From NCBI GenBank assembly GCA_050011155.1, contig JBEKJP010000025.1, positions 1 to 64,000 of the forward strand: a stretch of 64,000 nt of DNA. Reading direction: 5' to 3'. This DNA is from Palsa-504 sp050011155. GTDB lineage: Bacteria > Actinomycetota > Actinomycetes > Streptosporangiales > Streptosporangiaceae. Both the position numbers and the translations under genes were made by a program. Positions 16,872 through 25,311 of this stretch are shown here, in pieces; position 1 is the first letter of the stretch, and each line of letters opens with the position of its first letter. Under the pieces are notes generated by a model. That model saw nothing but the letters and a program-made list of their open reading frames with translations, ran no database searches and was not told where the DNA came from.

Positions 16872-17819
16872 ATGGTCTCCTACCTACTACGCCGGCTCGT
16901 CACGTCCGTCATCGTGATCATCGGCGTCTCCATCTTCATCTTCCTGCTGCTGCACGCGGTCTACCCGTCGCCAGCCAGGCAGGTTCTCGGCCTGTCGGCC
17001 CGGCCGGACCAGGTCAACGCCTGGAACAAGTCCAACGGGTACGACGACCCGGTGATCGTGCAGTACTTCCGGTACATGAACAACCTGCTGCACGGCAACC
17101 TGGGATACTCCTACGCCGAGAACCAGAGCGTGGTCGCGCTGCTCCAGGAGCGCGTGGCGCGCAGCGCCTACCTGTCCGGGATCTCCCTGGTCATCGCGGT
17201 GATCATCGCGCTGCCGCTGGGCATCTTCCAGGCGGTCAAGCGCAACAGCATCGGCGACAACGTGGCCACCAGCGCGGCGTTCATCCTGTACTCGATGCCG
17301 TCGTTCTTCCTCGGGCTGATCCTGATCCAGGTGTTCGCGATCTCACTGCCGGTCTTCAACTTCGAGGCCACCCAGTCCACCAACTTCTGGACGGTGGTGG
17401 GGGACTGGTACTCGATGACGCTGCCGATCTTCACGCTCGCGCTGATCACGGTGGCTTCCTTCTCCCGCTACATGAGATCCGCGGCCATGGACGTGCTGGC
17501 CCAGGATTACATCAAGGTGGCCAGGGCCAAGGGCCTGCCTGAGCGGCTCGTCCTGACCCGGCACCTGGTCCGCAACGCCAGCCTGCCGATGGTGACGCTG
17601 ATCGGCCTGTCCCTGCCGATCCTGCTGGCCGGAAACCTGATCACCGAGGAGCTGTTCAACTTCCAGGGCCTCGGACTGCTCTTCTTCGAGAGCCTCCAGA
17701 AGGTCGACTATCCCGTCCTGCTCGCCTACACCCTGGCGGGCGCCGTCCTCGTCGTCGTCGGAAACCTGGTCGCGGACATCGCGCTCACCGTCGCGGACCC
17801 GCGCATCCGGCTGGCCTGA
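16872..17819 (+). CDS. Peptide-type ABC importer permease, DppB family (cluster 1)
   Basis: A 315-residue permease with six predicted membrane spans. It starts with the DppB hallmark LLRRLVTSVIVIIGVSIFIF and carries the EAA loop DYIKVARAKGLPERLVLTRH, the contact point for the ATPase. GGAGGGAAGG lies ahead of the ATG at 16872; the longer frame upstream runs through the stem-loop and is rejected. Forms the translocation channel with the DppC-type partner 28 nt downstream. Confidence 0.9.
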   Translation: MVSYLLRRLVTSVIVIIGVSIFIFLLLHAVYPSPARQVLGLSARPDQVNAWNKSNGYDDPVIVQYFRYMNNLLHGNLGYSYAENQSVVALLQERVARSAYLSGISLVIAVIIALPLGIFQAVKRNSIGDNVATSAAFILYSMPSFFLGLILIQVFAISLPVFNFEATQSTNFWTVVGDWYSMTLPIFTLALITVASFSRYMRSAAMDVLAQDYIKVARAKGLPERLVLTRHLVRNASLPMVTLIGLSLPILLAGNLITEELFNFQGLGLLFFESLQKVDYPVLLAYTLAGAVLVVVGNLVADIALTVADPRIRLA

Positions 17820-17847
17820 CCGGCCATGCCACAGGAAGGAGGCCACC

Positions 17848-18771
17848 GTGGCGACTAATTCATCCGCATCCCTGCCGCCGCTGGATGTGCAGCGCGCTCC
17901 CGAAGGCGGCGAGCTCGGGGCGGTTCAGAGCGGCTGGCGGCTCGCGCTGAGCGAGTTCACGAGCAACCGGCTGGCCGTGATCGGCTTCGCCATCCTGATC
18001 TTCTTCGTGCTCTTCAGCTTCGTCGGCCCGCTCATTTACCACACCAACCAGCTCGACACGAACCTCACGTCGGCGAACCTGCCGCCCTCGGGTTCCCACC
18101 TGCTCGGTACCGACACCAACGGCTTCGACGAGCTCGGCCGCATCATGCGGGGCGGCCAGGCCGCGCTCGAGGTCGGCTTCTTCGCCGCCTTCGTGGCCAT
18201 CGTGATCGGCACCTTGTGGGGCGCCGTGTCCGGCCTGGCCGGAGGGATCATCGATTCCGTCATGATGCGGGTCGTCGACATCTTCCTCTCGGTCCCGTTC
18301 CTGTTCGTGGTGCTGATCCTGGCGGTCAAGTTCGGCGCGACCGTGCTGTCACTGAGCCTGGTCATCGGCTTCTTCGCCTGGCAGGTGCCGGCCCGGCTGG
18401 TCCGCGGCGAGGTGCTCTCGCTGCGAGAACGCGACTTCGTCCTCGCGGCGCGGACGGCGGGCGCCAGCAGCTGGCGGCTGATCAGCAGGCACCTGATCCC
18501 GAACGCCCTCGGCGTGGTCATCGTCAACGTGACCTTCCAGGTGGCGGACGCGATCCTGGCCGTTTCCTACATCGGCTTCCTGGGCTTCGGCCTGCACTTC
18601 CCGAACGTCGACTGGGGCGACCAGCTCTCCGATGGGACCAACTACCTGCAGGACGGGTACTGGTGGCTCATCTTCCCGGTGGGTGCCTGCATCGTCCTGA
18701 CCGTGATGGCGCTGAACTTCATGGGTGACGCGCTGCGCGACGCGATGGACGTGCGCCTGCGGCGCCGTTAG
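17848..18771 (+). CDS. Peptide-type ABC importer permease, DppC family (cluster 1)
   Basis: A 307-residue permease. The N-terminal cytoplasmic stretch leads to the first span near residue 45 (LAVIGFAILIFFVLFSFVGP), then the periplasmic HLLGTDTNGFDELGRIM motif typical of DppC, and the EAA loop RDFVLAARTAGASSWRLISRH. GTG start with GGAAGGAGG a few bases upstream. Pairs with the preceding DppB-type subunit. Confidence 0.9.
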   Translation: MATNSSASLPPLDVQRAPEGGELGAVQSGWRLALSEFTSNRLAVIGFAILIFFVLFSFVGPLIYHTNQLDTNLTSANLPPSGSHLLGTDTNGFDELGRIMRGGQAALEVGFFAAFVAIVIGTLWGAVSGLAGGIIDSVMMRVVDIFLSVPFLFVVLILAVKFGATVLSLSLVIGFFAWQVPARLVRGEVLSLRERDFVLAARTAGASSWRLISRHLIPNALGVVIVNVTFQVADAILAVSYIGFLGFGLHFPNVDWGDQLSDGTNYLQDGYWWLIFPVGACIVLTVMALNFMGDALRDAMDVRLRRR

Positions 18772-18834
18772 CGACGCGCCCCGCGGGGCAGGATGATCTG
18801 TTAAAAGCCACCGATTACGAGAGGTAGCGGCCTC

Positions 18835-21189
18835 ATGGCCCCAGTCCTTGACATCCAGGACCTGTCGACGCATATCAAGCTCACCAGCTCCGTCGTACAG
18901 GCCGTCGGCAACATCGACCTGTACGTCGAAGCCGGGGAGACCCTCGGCATCGTCGGTGAGTCCGGCTGCGGCAAGTCCATGACCGGCCTGTCGATCATGG
19001 GCCTGCTGCCGCCGGGTGGAGCCATCGTGAACGGCTCGATCAAGCTCAACGAACGTGAGCTGGTCGGCCTCAAGGACGAGCAGATGCGCCAGGTCCGGGG
19101 CAACGAGATCGCGATGGTCTTCCAGGATCCGCTGACCTCGCTGGACCCGACCAAGACGATCGGCTACCAGGTGAGCGAGCCGGTCCGGTTGCACCGCGGT
19201 GCCTCGAGGGCGCAGGCCCTGGAGCGCGCCGTCGAGGTGCTGTCGCTGGTGGGGCTGCCCCGGCCGAAGGAGCGGCTCGGCGATTACCCGCACCAGCTGT
19301 CCGGCGGCCTGCGCCAGCGCGTGATGATCGCGATGGCGCTGGCCTGCGAGCCCAAGCTGCTCATCGCCGACGAGCCCACCACGGCGCTCGACGTCACCAT
19401 CCAGGCGCAGATCCTGGCCCTGCTCAAGGACCTGAAGGATCGCCTGGGCATGGCGATGCTGCTGATCACCCACGACATGGGCGTGATCGCCGGGCACGCC
19501 GACCGGGTGAACGTGATGTACGCGGGCCGGGTGGTGGAGACCGCTGAAGTGGGCACCCTGTTCACCGAGATGCACCACCCCTACACCCAGGCCCTGCTCG
19601 CCTCGATTCCGCAGCTCAACCAGGATGCCAACAAGGCCCTGCACGCCATTCCCGGCCTGCCGCCCGACCTGACGCACCCGCCCCAGGGCTGCCGGTTCGC
19701 GGCGCGTTGCTCCCGGGCCACGGACAAGTGCCTGAGCGAAGAGCCGCCGCTGGGCGGGCGGACCTACGAGCACAGGTTCGCCTGCTGGCACCCGGTGGAA
19801 GGGCCGCTCGCCCTGGCCGTGATCGGCGAGGGCGGTCCGGACGCCGCGAGTACCGGCCTGGTTACCCCGGACGCCGCGAGCCTGGAGCAGGCGGCGGCGG
19901 GTGACAGGATCGGATACGTCGCGGACGCCGTCCTGCCCGACGCGGACACGGCATCGGCGGACACTGGGCTGGCCGACACTGGGCTGGCGGACACTGGGCT
20001 GGCCGACACTGTGCTGGCGGGCGACGACGCGCGGGAGCGGGCCGAGGCCGTGGTGGTGGCGGCCGGGCTCGAGGTGACGGCCGACGGACGCCTGGAGGTG
20101 ACCGAGCGGCCGGTCGAGGCCATCGTGGCGAACGGGGACGGCAACGGGATCGCGCCGTTGCTCGACATCCGCAACCTGGTGAAGGAGTATCCCGTCACCT
20201 CGGGCGCGATCCTGCAGCGCCGGGTGGCCAGCGTCAAGGCGGTGTCCGACGTCTCCTTCTCCGTGCCCGCGGGCACCACGTTCGGGCTGGTCGGCGAGTC
20301 GGGATGCGGCAAGACCACGATCGGCAAGGTGATCGTGGCGCTGGAACGGCCGAACTCAGGCGCGGTCACCCTCGGCGGCGTGGACGTGTCCAAGCTGCGC
20401 GGTGCCGCGCTCCGGCACAAGCGCCGTGACCTGCAGCTCATGTTCCAGGACCCGCAGTCCTCCCTGGACCCGAGGATGCGCGTCGGCACGATCATCGGCG
20501 AGCCGCTCGCCGTGCAGCGTCTCGGCAGCAGGAAGGCACAGCAGGATCGCGTCTTCGAGTTGCTGAGCGAGGTCGGGCTGCCGCGGAACGCGGTCGAGCG
20601 CTACCCGCACGAATTCTCCGGCGGCCAGCGGCAGCGCATCGGCCTGGCCCGGGCCCTTACCCTGAACCCGAGGCTGATCGTGGCGGACGAGCCGGTCAGC
20701 GCGCTCGACGTGTCGATCAGGGCCCAGGTGCTCAACCTGATGAAGCGGCTGCAGGCCTCGCACGGGCTGACCTACGTCGTGATCTCGCACGACCTCGCGG
20801 TGGTCAAGTACATGGCCGAGCGGATCGGCGTCATGTACCTGGGCAAGCTGGTCGAGCTCGGTTCCGGGCAGGACATCTACGAACGGGCCGCGCACCCGTA
20901 CACGGCCGGGCTGATCGCCACCATCCCGCTGCCCGACCCGGCCGCCGAGCGGGCCAAGCAGGGCGTCGCCATCAAGGGCGAGCTGCCCAGCCCGGTCAAC
21001 CCGCCCTCCGGATGCCGGTTCCGGACCAGGTGCCCGCTGGCCCAGGAACGCTGCGCGGCCGAGGAACCCGTGCTCCGCAGCTTCGGGCCGGGGCACGTGG
21101 CCGCCTGCCACTTCCCGCTGCAGACCCCGGCCGCAACCGAGGCGGACGCCTCCGTTATGACCAGTGCCGGAGGCGAGTCCATCCGGTAG
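18835..21189 (+). CDS. Fused dual ATPase of a peptide-type ABC importer (DppD-DppF fusion)
   Basis: A 784-residue protein with two complete nucleotide-binding domains. The first (about 1-330) has GESGCGKSMTG, LSGGLRQRVMIAMAL, LLIADEPTTALD and the Cys-containing oligopeptide C-terminal segment; the second (about 440-784) has GESGCGKTTIG, FSGGQRQRIGLARAL, LIVADEPVSALD and its own such segment. Normally these are two separate ATPases. The linker holds four 15-bp repeats (19960-20019) coding for Asp-Thr-Gly-Leu-Ala. A GC palindrome (18778-18789) lies in the 63-nt gap ahead. It energises the cluster 1 permeases at the cytoplasmic face. Confidence 0.92.
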   Translation: MAPVLDIQDLSTHIKLTSSVVQAVGNIDLYVEAGETLGIVGESGCGKSMTGLSIMGLLPPGGAIVNGSIKLNERELVGLKDEQMRQVRGNEIAMVFQDPLTSLDPTKTIGYQVSEPVRLHRGASRAQALERAVEVLSLVGLPRPKERLGDYPHQLSGGLRQRVMIAMALACEPKLLIADEPTTALDVTIQAQILALLKDLKDRLGMAMLLITHDMGVIAGHADRVNVMYAGRVVETAEVGTLFTEMHHPYTQALLASIPQLNQDANKALHAIPGLPPDLTHPPQGCRFAARCSRATDKCLSEEPPLGGRTYEHRFACWHPVEGPLALAVIGEGGPDAASTGLVTPDAASLEQAAAGDRIGYVADAVLPDADTASADTGLADTGLADTGLADTVLAGDDARERAEAVVVAAGLEVTADGRLEVTERPVEAIVANGDGNGIAPLLDIRNLVKEYPVTSGAILQRRVASVKAVSDVSFSVPAGTTFGLVGESGCGKTTIGKVIVALERPNSGAVTLGGVDVSKLRGAALRHKRRDLQLMFQDPQSSLDPRMRVGTIIGEPLAVQRLGSRKAQQDRVFELLSEVGLPRNAVERYPHEFSGGQRQRIGLARALTLNPRLIVADEPVSALDVSIRAQVLNLMKRLQASHGLTYVVISHDLAVVKYMAERIGVMYLGKLVELGSGQDIYERAAHPYTAGLIATIPLPDPAAERAKQGVAIKGELPSPVNPPSGCRFRTRCPLAQERCAAEEPVLRSFGPGHVAACHFPLQTPAATEADASVMTSAGGESIR

Positions 21190-21240
21190 CCTCCGAGGCG
21201 TCCTCTTGCCCTGGAGCCAGATGATGCCGATACTCCATTC

Positions 21241-21960
21241 ATGGGAGGGTCGACGGCGGACACGCCCACAACGCCCGAATTCCTCCGCGCCTCCGACGCG
21301 GAGCGTGATCACGCGGTCAGCGAGCTGAGGAACGAGTTCGCCGATGGCCGCCTGTCCCACGACACTTTCATGTACCGGATGCAGAGCGCGCTCGACGCGC
21401 GGCACCGCGGTCAGCTCGCCGGGTTGTTCACCGACCTGCCGCCGCGGCGGTCCGGGCTGATGGCCCGGATCAAAGCCGCCCTGCTGGGGGAGCCGCCGCC
21501 CGGGCCGGACCGGCCGGACCAGGCGCTCCCGGGAACCCAGCGGATTCACCAGGGAGCCGGCCCGGGACCACAGGCACTTCCCTGGGCCCGGTCCGGTCCC
21601 GCCGCCCCGCCTGCGAGCCCGCCGCGCCCCGCTCCGCTGTTCTTCCCGCCGGGCGCCGGGGTGCGTTTCACTATCGGCCGGACCCGCGAATGCGACCTGT
21701 GCCTGACCGACCTGTCCGTCTCCCGGACGCACGCCCTGCTGGTCCGCCGCGAGGACGGCTGGGTCCTCAGCGACCTGGGCTCGCACAACGGCACCAGGCT
21801 CAACGGCTGGCTGGTCCGCGAGCCGGTCCCGGTGCGGCCCGGCGACCGGGTGGAGTTCGGCTCGATGGCATTCGTCGTCCAGGGTGATCCGCCGCCGGGA
21901 GAGGAGCAGGCGGAGCAGGTAGGCCCGCACGAGCCGCCCAGCCTGCCAGCATCCGGGTAA
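21241..21960 (+). CDS. DUF1707 and FHA domain protein
   Basis: A 239-residue signalling protein. Residues about 14-65 form a DUF1707 (SHOCT-like) module with LRASDAERDHAVSELRNEF and GRLSHDTF; a Pro-rich linker leads to a forkhead-associated domain (about 145-215) with the phosphothreonine-binding motifs IGRTRECDL, SVSRTHALL and LGSHNGTRLNG. FHA domains bind pThr made by Ser/Thr kinases, so this is probably a cytoplasmic adaptor in STPK signalling; no kinase is encoded nearby. No clear SD site before the ATG. Confidence 0.85.
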   Translation: MGGSTADTPTTPEFLRASDAERDHAVSELRNEFADGRLSHDTFMYRMQSALDARHRGQLAGLFTDLPPRRSGLMARIKAALLGEPPPGPDRPDQALPGTQRIHQGAGPGPQALPWARSGPAAPPASPPRPAPLFFPPGAGVRFTIGRTRECDLCLTDLSVSRTHALLVRREDGWVLSDLGSHNGTRLNGWLVREPVPVRPGDRVEFGSMAFVVQGDPPPGEEQAEQVGPHEPPSLPASG

Positions 21961-21976
21961 AGGGCGCAGAACCGGC

Positions 21977-21982
21977 TAGAGT
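21977..21982 (+). promoter_or_regulatory. -10 hexamer of the phosphomutase-family gene (leaderless type)
   Basis: TAGAGT ends 6 nt before the GTG at 21989. Confidence 0.4.
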
Positions 21983-21988
21983 CTAGGC

Positions 21989-22798
21989 GTGACGACGGTT
22001 CTTCTGGTCCGGCACGGGCTCACCGCGACGACTGGTCAGCTGCTGACCGGATGGACGCCCGGTATCTCGCTGGATGACCGGGGCCAGGCTCAGGCGGCCG
22101 CGCTGGCGGCCAGGCTCGCCCCGCTCCGCCTGGACGCCATCGTCAGCAGCCCGCTGGAACGCTGCCAGCAGACCGCCGCGGCGATCGCGGCGACCAGGAA
22201 CGGCCAGCAGGTCGTCACCGAAGACCGGGTCGGGGAGTGCCGGTACGGGGACTGGACCGGCCAGCCGCTGAAGAAGCTGGCGCAGGAGCAGCTCTGGCGC
22301 GTGGTGCAGGCCCATCCCAGCGCGGTGACGTTCCCCGGGCCTGGCGGCGAGTCCATGCCGGATATGCAGCACCGGGCGGTGGCCGCGGTCCGGGAGTGGA
22401 ATGCCAGGCTCGGCCCGGACGCTACCTACCTCATCTGCTCGCACGGTGATGTCATCAAGGCCATCGTCGCGGATAGCCTGGGACTGCACCTTGACCAGTG
22501 CCAGCGGATCCAGGCCGATCCCTGCTCGCTGACCGTGATCAGGTACACGCTGCTGCGGCCGTTCGTAGTCCGGATGAACGACAGAGGGGGTGAGGTCGAC
22601 GACCTCCTGCCGAGTGCGGACGGCCACGCTCGCGGTCGTGATCAGGAACAGAGCGACGCGGCGGTGGGCGGTGGCTCGGGCGGCGCGGATCCCAGCGGCC
22701 CGGCAGGCGGGCGGCCGGACAAGGTGAACGGTGCCAGCAGCATTCCGGTCGGCGCGGCCGCAGCGAGTGGCCAGCAGCCGGCCGAGACGCAAGGATAG
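21989..22798 (+). CDS. Histidine phosphatase / phosphoglycerate mutase family protein
   Basis: A 269-residue member of the histidine phosphatase superfamily, closest in layout to the actinobacterial MSMEG_4193 group. The catalytic RHG motif (LLVRHGLTATT) is at the N-terminus, with VSSPLERCQQTAAAI and the second catalytic His in LICSHGDVIKAI. The C-terminal 60 residues are low-complexity and variable. Actual substrate unknown. GTG start with TAGAGT 6 nt before it. Next come DUF3090 and the SCO1664 family gene, a conserved actinobacterial trio (Rv2135c-Rv2133c region in M. tuberculosis). Confidence 0.82.
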   Translation: MTTVLLVRHGLTATTGQLLTGWTPGISLDDRGQAQAAALAARLAPLRLDAIVSSPLERCQQTAAAIAATRNGQQVVTEDRVGECRYGDWTGQPLKKLAQEQLWRVVQAHPSAVTFPGPGGESMPDMQHRAVAAVREWNARLGPDATYLICSHGDVIKAIVADSLGLHLDQCQRIQADPCSLTVIRYTLLRPFVVRMNDRGGEVDDLLPSADGHARGRDQEQSDAAVGGGSGGADPSGPAGGRPDKVNGASSIPVGAAAASGQQPAETQG

Positions 22799-22802
22799 GA
22801 CT

Positions 22803-23363
22803 ATGCCGGTCTTTTTCTATGACCCGCCGGACAGATTCGTGGCCGGCGCGGTCGGCCAGCCAGGGGAGCGGGTTTTCTACCTGCAGGCGACTTCCAGTGG
22901 GCGCGTGACCAGCGTCGCCCTGGAGAAGTTTCAGGTAAGCCTGCTAGCCGAGCGGATCGACGAGCTTCTGGACGAGGTACTCAGGCGGACCGGCGGATCG
23001 CCGGACGTGCCGGCCGCGGCCCCCGCGGTGCTGCAGGACGACGCGCCGCTCGACCTGCCGCTACTCGAGGACTTCCGGGTCGGCGCCATCGCGCTGGCCT
23101 GGGACGGCGACGGCGGCATGGTCGTCATCGAGGCGCAGGAGGAATCGGACGAGCCGGTCGAGCCGCTGGCTGAGGACCTTCCCGCGGACGGCCCGGGGGT
23201 GCTGCGGGTCCGGATCACGCCGGGTGCCGCTCGTGCCTTCGCCCAGCGGGCGGCCAAGGTCGTCGCGTCGGGTCGGCCGCCGTGCCCGCTGTGCGGGCTG
23301 CCGCTGGATACCGACGGGCACATCTGCCCCAGGCAGAACGGTCACCGCGCCGCCCATGCTTGA
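22803..23363 (+). CDS. DUF3090 family protein
   Basis: A 186-residue protein of an actinobacterial family of unknown function. It begins with the characteristic MPVFFYDPPDRFVAG and GERVFYLQA, and ends with a small zinc-ribbon-like segment, CPLCGLPLDTDGHICPR, with two CxxC-type pairs. AAGGATAGG precedes the ATG; the longer upstream frame overlaps the previous gene and is not used. It overlaps the SCO1664-family start by 8 nt (ATG at 23356). Confidence 0.85.
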   Translation: MPVFFYDPPDRFVAGAVGQPGERVFYLQATSSGRVTSVALEKFQVSLLAERIDELLDEVLRRTGGSPDVPAAAPAVLQDDAPLDLPLLEDFRVGAIALAWDGDGGMVVIEAQEESDEPVEPLAEDLPADGPGVLRVRITPGAARAFAQRAAKVVASGRPPCPLCGLPLDTDGHICPRQNGHRAAHA

Positions 23364-24186
23364 GCACAGGCGCTCCGCGCCCGATGACGATGAGGGCGAG
23401 CAAGCTACCCTCGACCTGCTCGTCAACGGCAAGCTGGAGATCGAGGGGCGGCTGGTCGACGCGTCCAACGCCACCCTGTACTGCACGATCCCTCTCCCCC
23501 CGAAGGGGGGGCCGGGGGGGTCTGGGGGGGCGGGCAGCCCCTCCAGAAGCAGGGGGGGTCTGGGGGGGATCGTCCCCCCGGATCACATTGCATGCGTCTA
23601 CAAGCCGGTCGCGGGCGAGCGCCCGCTGTGGGACTTCCCGACCGGCACGCTGGCCGGCCGGGAGGTCGCGGCCTACGTGGTGTCGCGCGCCGCCGGCTGG
23701 AACGTGGTCCCGCCGACGGTCATGCGGGACGGGCCGTTCGGGCCGGGCATGTGCCAGCTCTGGATCGATCACGACACCGACGTGGACCTGATCGCCCTGT
23801 CCCGTCGAACCGACCACGCGGGCCTGCGGGACATGGCCGTGTTCGACGCGGTGGTGAACAACGCCGACCGCAAGATCGGCCACCTGCTGCCGGTCGCCGA
23901 CGGGCACCTGTACGGCTGTGACCACGGAGTGTCCTTCGCGGAGGACTACAAGCTGCGTACCGTCTTGTGGCAGTGGCGGGGCAAGACCCTGCCGAGGCGC
24001 TCGCTGGAGGCGCTCCGGCGGCTGAACACCCAGCTCGGTGACGGCGCCCTGGAGGCGGAGCTTTCACCGCTGCTGACCGCGAGCGAGATCAGCGCGACCA
24101 AGATCAGGGTGGAGACGCTGCTCAAGCACCGGGTTCACCCGTACCCGCCGTCGGACTGGCCCGCCATCCCCTGGCCCCCGGTCTAG
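23356..24186 (+). CDS. SCO1664 family protein (PI3/4-kinase-like fold) with in-frame palindrome insertion
   Basis: A 276-residue protein of the SCO1664 family, distantly related to HipA/phosphatidylinositol-kinase folds; function unknown. Conserved pieces: EIEGRLVDASNATLYC, ACVYKPVAGERPLWDFPTGT (ATP-binding Lys candidate), AVFDAVVNNADRKIGHLL (catalytic Asp-Asn), GCDHGVSFAED. Residues about 46-78, Gly/Pro-rich, interrupt the strand between LYCTI and ACVYKP and are encoded by a GC palindromic repeat also found outside genes. The reading frame is kept (33 codons). Whether the protein still works is unknown. Co-translated with DUF3090. Confidence 0.85.
   Translation: MLEHRRSAPDDDEGEQATLDLLVNGKLEIEGRLVDASNATLYCTIPLPPKGGPGGSGGAGSPSRSRGGLGGIVPPDHIACVYKPVAGERPLWDFPTGTLAGREVAAYVVSRAAGWNVVPPTVMRDGPFGPGMCQLWIDHDTDVDLIALSRRTDHAGLRDMAVFDAVVNNADRKIGHLLPVADGHLYGCDHGVSFAEDYKLRTVLWQWRGKTLPRRSLEALRRLNTQLGDGALEAELSPLLTASEISATKIRVETLLKHRVHPYPPSDWPAIPWPPV
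23491..23589. repeat. Copy 2 of the GC palindrome family, inside a coding sequence
   Basis: About 99 bp containing CCCCCC-GAA-GGGGGG (23496-23510), two copies of G7-TCT-G7 (23514-23530 and 23552-23568) and the core GGGGGG-ATCGT-CCCCCC followed by GGAT and ACATTGCA. The core and right flank match the intergenic copy at 7854-7893. Confidence 0.6.
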
Positions 24187-24238
24187 CGCGGCCTGCCCGC
24201 GAAGGCCTGCCAGAAGCCGGAGCGTGCCCGGCTTGGTC

Positions 24239-25189
24239 CTATGACTCGGGGGCGCCGCCGTGGCGCCTGAAGTAGCGCTCGAACTCGCGGGCGATCGCGT
24301 CGCCGCTCGCCTCGGGGAGGTCCATGGCGTCCTTGGCCTCTTCCAGGGTCCGCACGTAGTCCGCGACCTCGGAATCCTGCTGGGCGAGCTCGTCCACGCC
24401 ACGTTCCCAGGCGCGTGCCTCCTCGGGCAGGTCAGCCAGCGGCAGCGGCACGTCCAGGATGTCCTCGACGCCGCGCAGCAGCGCCAGCGTGGCCTTCGGG
24501 CTCGGCGGCTGGGCCACGTAGTGCGGGACCTGCGCCCACAGCGAGACGGTCGGGATGCCCGCCGCGGCGCAGGTGTGCTGCATCACCCCGACGATCCCGG
24601 TGGGGCCCTTGTAGTCGGACAGGCCCACGCCGATCTCGGCGGCCAGGTCGGCGTTGGTCGAGCCGATGGACACCGGTACCGGCCGGGTGTGCGGAGCGTC
24701 GGCGAGCAGCGCGCCGAGCAGGATGATCATCTCCACGCCCAGGCTCTCCAGGCCCTGCACGAGTTCATCGCTGAAGGCCCGCCAGCGCATGTTCGGCTCG
24801 ATGCCGTGCACCAGCACCACGTCGCGGGACAGCCCGGTAGGCGGCACGGACGCGTCGGCCTCCGGGTCGCCGGCCCGGGCCAGCGAGAACCGCGTCGTGG
24901 GCCAGATCAGCCGCTGGGTCCGGCCATCCTCGATCTCGACGACCGGCCGGTTGACCTGGAAGTCGTAGAAGTCCTCGGGGTCGATGGCGCCGATGGGCGT
25001 CGCCTGCCACGCGATGCCCAGGTGATTGACTACCCCGCTGGCCGCCTCGCCCGCGTCGTTCCAGCCCTCGAACCCGGCGATGGCGACCGGAGACACGAGT
25101 TCCCCGACGTCGTTGAACTCGATGACCCGCCACCTCCCCAACCAAAGCTCAGGCTGCCGTCTACAGCCTACGTGGTCGGGCTTGCTCAT
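24239..25189 (-). CDS. PAC2 family protein (proteasome-assembly-chaperone-like)
   Basis: A protein of about 316 residues of the PAC2 family, which in eukaryotes and archaea includes proteasome assembly chaperones; the actinobacterial role is unproven. Conserved VAIAGFEGWNDAGEAAS near the N-terminus, DFYDFQVNRP, and ILLGALLADAPHTRPVPV. The start is doubtful: ATG at 25189 has no SD, while the best SD in the region (GGGGAGG, 25139-25133) precedes GTC-ATC-GAG at 25126, just where homologues start. TAGGCT at 25170-25165 could be the -10 of a transcript that excludes the ATG. Divergent from the HAD gene. Confidence 0.82.
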   Translation of the reverse strand: MSKPDHVGCRRQPELWLGRWRVIEFNDVGELVSPVAIAGFEGWNDAGEAASGVVNHLGIAWQATPIGAIDPEDFYDFQVNRPVVEIEDGRTQRLIWPTTRFSLARAGDPEADASVPPTGLSRDVVLVHGIEPNMRWRAFSDELVQGLESLGVEMIILLGALLADAPHTRPVPVSIGSTNADLAAEIGVGLSDYKGPTGIVGVMQHTCAAAGIPTVSLWAQVPHYVAQPPSPKATLALLRGVEDILDVPLPLADLPEEARAWERGVDELAQQDSEVADYVRTLEEAKDAMDLPEASGDAIAREFERYFRRHGGAPES

Positions 25190-25259
25190 CGGGTTGCCGG
25201 CCGGCGTGTCCGCGAGCGGCCACGGAAAGTTCACGGCCGGTGCCTAGGATGGCTTTACC

Positions 25260-25265
25260 TAATAT
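25260..25265 (+). promoter_or_regulatory. -10 element of the HAD gene
   Basis: TAATAT, a close match to the -10 consensus, 11 nt before the leader ORF start. The transcript would begin just before its SD. Confidence 0.4.
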
Positions 25266-25275
25266 GGGGGAGGAA

Positions 25276-25311
25276 ATGGATACGCCCGAAGCCCAGTGCG
25301 TTAGCGCATGA
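25276..25311 (+). CDS. 11-codon leader ORF coupled to the HAD gene
   Basis: ATG at 25276 follows the strong SD GGGGGAGGAA; the frame reads MDTPEAQCVSA and its TGA overlaps the HAD ATG (ATGA). The HAD start itself has no SD, so its translation probably depends on reading this short frame. Confidence 0.4.
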   Translation: MDTPEAQCVSA

